Below the pieces are notes generated by a model. It was not told the DNA's origin and did no database searches. It was given only the letters and a program-made list of their open reading frames with translations. A DNA stretch of 64,000 nucleotides, taken from JAAZKA01 sp034926225 (GTDB lineage Bacteria > Bacillota > Clostridia > Oscillospirales > QAMX01). The stretch spans positions 124,001 to 188,000 of the forward strand of contig JAYFRF010000001.1 in NCBI GenBank assembly GCA_034926225.1. The letters run 5' to 3'. The position numbers and the translations under genes are program-made. Below are positions 60,525 through 64,000 of this stretch, one piece after another; the first letter of the stretch is position 1; each line of letters begins with the position of its first letter.

Positions 60525-61999
60525 TGATGCCGATTCTGTTATGGCTGCCGATTACACTGCCCATCATCGGCGGGTTGTTGCTGCCCGTTCTGCACTTTCG
60601 CAGTCCGCGCTTAAGAAATGCCTATGTCATGACGGTCACGCTGGCGGCGTCCATTGTGATGGGTATACTGGTGTTGATGCCGCCGGAGGGCGCGCATAAG
60701 CTGATCCATTTTACAGGTTCTCTGGACTTTGCCATCAGCATAGATGGACTCGGACGGGTTTTCGCGGCGTTGATGGCGGTACTGTGGCCGCTTGTCACAC
60801 TGTATGCGTTTTCCTATATGGAGGAAGACGCCGACTCGACGCGCTTTTTCGCGCTTTTTACGATGACCTTCGGTATTGCGCTGGGCGTCGCGCTTTCGGC
60901 AAACCTTCTGACGATGTATTGCTTCTATGAAATGCTGTCGCTGATTACCGTGCCGCTCGTTATGCATGATTTTACGCAGGAAGCTGTCCATGCGGCGCGA
61001 AAGTACCTCTACTATATGCTAGGCGGCACGGCGTTTGCCTTTATCGGATTGGTTTTCGTGATTGTCTACGGCAGCACAAGTTACTTCACCCCCGGCGGCG
61101 TTTTTACATCCGGAACGCTTGCGGCCAGTGCAATGCTACTGCGCGGAGTATACCTGCTCACCTTCTTCGGCTTTGGCGCGAAAGCGGCGATATTCCCTCT
61201 GCACGCGTGGCTGCCCGACGCATCCGTCGCACCGACGCCGGTTACAGCACTTCTTCATGCGGTCGCCGTCGTCAATGCCGGCGTGTTTGCGATAACACGA
61301 ACGACCTATATGATCTTCGGCGCGGAATTGATACAGGGGTCGACGGTTCAAGTATTCCTATGGTGCGTGGTGCTGTTCACGATTCTCTACGGATCGTCCA
61401 TGGCGGTCAAGGAGACTCACCTCAAGCGCCGCCTCGCCTATTCCACCGTCGCGAACCTGTCCTATATGCTGCTTGGCGTCATTCTGCTGACCCCCGAAGG
61501 TCTTGCGGCGGGGATACTGCACATGGTGTTCCATGGCGTGATGAAGATTGCGTTGTTCTGTTGTGCGGGCGCAATTTTGGTTCGGGCAAAGCGGGCGTAT
61601 GTCTGTGAGATGAACGGACTTTCCCGCGCGATGCCGGTAACGTTTGCCTGTTTTACGGTATCGGTCCTCAGCCTCGTCGGCATACCGCCTTTTTCTGGAT
61701 TTGTCAGCAAGTGGGCATTGGCGGAGGCATCCTTGCAATCCGCAAACGGGATATTAGGCGCGCTTTCCGCCGGAATGCTGCTTGTTTCCGCGCTGTTGAC
61801 TGCGATTTATGGGCTCATGGTCAGCGTTCGTGCGTATTTTTACCCTGTCGATGCGCGGAATGAAGCGCTCGGTAATGTCGATCCGGACGGACGGATGTTG
61901 TTCCCGATCATCCTGACGACGGTAGCTTGTCTGATACTCGGCCTTTATGCGCAGCCGCTTATTCGTTGGCTTACCGCGATGACGGCGGGATTGTTTTAA
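60524..61999 (+). CDS. Antiporter-like subunit 3 (MrpD/NuoM type)
   Basis: A 491-residue antiporter-like subunit. The Glu is in MYCFYEMLSLITVP and the first Lys in FGAKAAIFPLHAWLPDASVAP. At the second position, where the neighbours have VKAG, this protein reads VVNAGVF, so the lysine is replaced by Asn; it may have altered or no translocation activity. The start is ATG at 60524 coupled to the preceding stop (a GTG three bases earlier is possible). Late helix: LHMVFHGVMKIALFCCAG. Confidence 0.9.
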   Translation: MMPILLWLPITLPIIGGLLLPVLHFRSPRLRNAYVMTVTLAASIVMGILVLMPPEGAHKLIHFTGSLDFAISIDGLGRVFAALMAVLWPLVTLYAFSYMEEDADSTRFFALFTMTFGIALGVALSANLLTMYCFYEMLSLITVPLVMHDFTQEAVHAARKYLYYMLGGTAFAFIGLVFVIVYGSTSYFTPGGVFTSGTLAASAMLLRGVYLLTFFGFGAKAAIFPLHAWLPDASVAPTPVTALLHAVAVVNAGVFAITRTTYMIFGAELIQGSTVQVFLWCVVLFTILYGSSMAVKETHLKRRLAYSTVANLSYMLLGVILLTPEGLAAGILHMVFHGVMKIALFCCAGAILVRAKRAYVCEMNGLSRAMPVTFACFTVSVLSLVGIPPFSGFVSKWALAEASLQSANGILGALSAGMLLVSALLTAIYGLMVSVRAYFYPVDARNEALGNVDPDGRMLFPIILTTVACLILGLYAQPLIRWLTAMTAGLF

Positions 62000-62016
62000 A
62001 AAGGGAGGAAAGCACT

Positions 62017-63885
62017 TTGAATATCGGATTTTCCCTGTCGTTTGAAGGCTTCCATGCCCTGTATGCCGTCGTCACGCTTGTAATGGCGTTGATGACCACC
62101 CTCTTTTCAGTCGAATACCTCGGGCATGAAACGCACCGGCTGCGCTATTGGACGTTTATTGTGCTGACGCTTGGCGCAACGCTCGGCGTATTCCTGTCAG
62201 CCGATCTGATGACCGCTTATGTCTGCTTCGAAATTGTATCGCTGGCGTCGTATCCGATGGTCACGCAGGAAGAAACTGACGGCGCGATGCGAGCGGGCAA
62301 GACTTACATCACGATCTCGGTGATCGGCGGAATAGTCGCGCTCATGGGTATGTTCCTGCTCTACCATGCCGTAGGCACATTCTCGTTTGCAGCGCTGGAA
62401 GAAGCCTGTGCTGCGTGCCCGGACCGCAGGATGCTCGGTGCGGCGGCGGCGTGTCTGCTGTTCGGCTTCGGCGCGAAAGCCGGTATGTTTCCTCTGCATG
62501 TATGGCTGCCGGAAGCGCATTCTGTGGCACCCGCGCCGGCGAGCGCGCTGCTGTCAGGACTTTTGACAAAGGTCGGTATCTACGGTATACTTGCGACTTC
62601 CATCCTTGTCATGACGGGGAATCATAACTGGGGGCTGTGGGTTCTGTGGCTCGGCGTCACAACGATGCTTGTCGGCGCGATTTTAGCCATCCTCTCAATC
62701 GATTTAAAGCGTATTATCGCCTGCTCGTCGGTATCGCAGATCGGTTTTATCCTGATCGGGGTCGCCATGACGGTACTGTTGGGGGAGGAAGGACTTGCTG
62801 CCGCGCGTGGGACGATACTGCAAATGGTCAACCACTCGCTGTTCAAGCTGACGCTGTTTCTGTCGGCAGGCGTTGTCGTGATGAACACGCATATGTTCGA
62901 CTTAAACCGGTTGCGCGGGTACGGCAGGGGCAAGCCGATGCTTGCGATGGGCTTCTTTGCGGGAGCGTTGGGTCTTGCGGGTGTACCGTTGTTTTCCGGA
63001 TTTATCAGCAAGTCGCTGCTGCATGAAGCCATCGTTGAGTATGCGAAGCTTAGCGGCGCGGCGTCGATTACCGTGGTCGAATGGCTGTTTTTATTGGCGG
63101 GCGGTATGACGCTTGCCTACATGCTGAAAATTCTTGTTGCGTTGTTCTTCGAGAAACCCATCGGGAAGGAGAAAACCTCCAGACGCAAGAATTATGCCCG
63201 CCCTCTCACACGCATTGCGGTGATCATACCTGCGCTGATGATACCGCTGCTTGGCTTTTTCCCGAATCTGTTGATGGATCGGATTGCGGATATCGGAGAG
63301 GGATTTCTCGGTTTTACCGCACGGAACACGCTCCCCTACTTCACCGCAGAAAACCTCGAAGGCAGTGCCGTTTCGCTCGGTATCGGTGTACTGCTTTATT
63401 TCACGGTTGTCCGCGGATTGACAATGAAGCGTCGCTCGGACGGACAGCGTGTCTATTTAAACCGGATCCCTACATGGCTGTCGCTTGAAAAATACGTTTA
63501 CCGTCCTCTTGTCGAGCAGATCCTCCCAGCAATCCTGGGATTCATCGCGGAAATCTTTGATGTGCTGCCGGATATACTGATAACCATTCTCAAGCGTACG
63601 GTGTATCGGGAATGCCGGCAGGAAGTACTACCGGTGGGTACACGGGCAACTTATGCGCTCGGATGCACGGTGGACTGCTTTGTCGGCGCGTATGCGCGGC
63701 TGAGGCATCGCACGCATGAACACAAGATTGCGTTTACCGTACGCTTTGCGCAGGCGTTTGAAGCGTTCCATAACGAGAACCGCATGATCGTACGGACGCT
63801 GAGTTTTGCGATGATGATGGCCTGCGTCGGAATGTTTTTGACGTTTGTCTATTTGCTGTTTGTTCGTTTCGCAGGATTGCTTTAA
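62017..63885 (+). CDS. Antiporter-like subunit 4 (MrpD/NuoL type) with C-terminal extension
   Basis: A 622-residue protein and the largest of the four. The Glu lies in AYVCFEIVSLASYP, the Lys residues in FGAKAGMFPLHVWLPEAHSVAP and SGLLTKVGIYG. After the antiporter core (to about 460) a C-terminal extension of about 130 residues carries an amphipathic stretch (LEKYVYRPLVEQILPAILGF) and a final membrane helix (LSFAMMMACVGMFLTFVYLLF), similar in layout to the lateral helix of NuoL. TTG at 62017 is chosen as start because AAGGGAGG lies 8 bases upstream. It closes the operon. Confidence 0.9.
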   Translation: MNIGFSLSFEGFHALYAVVTLVMALMTTLFSVEYLGHETHRLRYWTFIVLTLGATLGVFLSADLMTAYVCFEIVSLASYPMVTQEETDGAMRAGKTYITISVIGGIVALMGMFLLYHAVGTFSFAALEEACAACPDRRMLGAAAACLLFGFGAKAGMFPLHVWLPEAHSVAPAPASALLSGLLTKVGIYGILATSILVMTGNHNWGLWVLWLGVTTMLVGAILAILSIDLKRIIACSSVSQIGFILIGVAMTVLLGEEGLAAARGTILQMVNHSLFKLTLFLSAGVVVMNTHMFDLNRLRGYGRGKPMLAMGFFAGALGLAGVPLFSGFISKSLLHEAIVEYAKLSGAASITVVEWLFLLAGGMTLAYMLKILVALFFEKPIGKEKTSRRKNYARPLTRIAVIIPALMIPLLGFFPNLLMDRIADIGEGFLGFTARNTLPYFTAENLEGSAVSLGIGVLLYFTVVRGLTMKRRSDGQRVYLNRIPTWLSLEKYVYRPLVEQILPAILGFIAEIFDVLPDILITILKRTVYRECRQEVLPVGTRATYALGCTVDCFVGAYARLRHRTHEHKIAFTVRFAQAFEAFHNENRMIVRTLSFAMMMACVGMFLTFVYLLFVRFAGLL

Positions 63886-63914
63886 AAATCGGTGTATTTT
63901 GATTGCCACGAGAC

Positions 63915-63944
63915 TTGACAGAAAAGAACGGGATATGTTATAAT
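63915..63944 (+). promoter_or_regulatory. Strong promoter reading out of the window
   Basis: Perfect TTGACA and TATAAT with an 18-base spacer and a TG one base before the -10 box. It begins 30 bases after the antiporter operon, so what follows is a separate transcript. The gene itself is outside the window. Confidence 0.8.
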
Positions 63945-64000
63945 AATAAAAACTCCACATGAAGCGGAGAGTAACAGAATTCCTTGCGCATATAACGATA

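Noticed and set aside
1..64000. CRISPR arrays, rRNA or tRNA genes
   Set aside because: No regularly spaced direct repeats, no conserved rRNA segments and no cloverleaf with a GTTCxAxxC arm were seen on either strand.

Overview
The window looks like a chromosomal segment of a fairly G+C-rich Clostridia-type Firmicute, probably an uncultured gut glycan degrader. The assignment is inferred from TTGACA/TATAAT promoters with 17-base spacers, strong AGGAGG ribosome sites, GTG and TTG starts, a T-box in front of ileS, clostridial-style glycoside hydrolases and a glycyl radical enzyme. No rRNA, tRNA or CRISPR array was seen.

Region 1 (1-30.5 kb) is dominated by carbohydrate breakdown. It holds a partial GH20-like enzyme, a Gfo/Idh/MocA oxidoreductase, and an M55 peptidase-GH20-GH3-recQ operon. 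These are followed by a DUF4838 protein, a glycyl radical enzyme with a convergent activase, and an AGE epimerase overlapping a LarA-type racemase. Next come a HAD phosphatase and a forward run of MBL hydrolase, esterase-like hydrolase, UroD-family protein, GH38 mannosidase and cytidine deaminase. A large orphan glycosidase, a sugar isomerase and ileS lie on the reverse strand. No sugar transporter or sugar-responsive regulator is visible, so uptake must be encoded elsewhere. IleS has a swapped active-site signature (G-I-H-H instead of HxGH) and a T-box leader.

Region 2 (31-40.5 kb) is a reverse-strand block: a NarL-type two-component system, a MacB-like ABC transporter, a class C beta-lactamase-like membrane protein lacking the catalytic lysine, and MoxR, DUF58 and DUF4129 proteins joined by ATGA overlaps. 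It reads as one envelope-associated unit.

Region 3 (40.7-46.4 kb) is visibly more A/T-rich and gene-poor. It carries a diguanylate cyclase, a HExxH protein, a flavin reductase, a DegV protein and an unknown protein. They are separated by a dispersed repeat family (copies A-E, one orientation), three decayed copies of the 3' end of the flanking rRNA methyltransferase gene, and a fragment resembling the N-terminus of a serine recombinase. The best reading is an accretion island built by repeated insertion at the 3' end of rlmD. This is the most unusual structure in the window.

Region 4 (46.4-64 kb) returns to the first base composition: rlmD, a GH36-type alpha-galactosidase, a GH95 fucosidase with an amidohydrolase, glucosamine-6-phosphate deaminase, a ZIP metal transporter, and a ten-gene Mrp/Mbh-like cation antiporter operon with four consecutive antiporter-like (NuoL/M/N-type) subunits and no hydrogenase or complex I arm. 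A strong promoter at the right edge starts another transcript.
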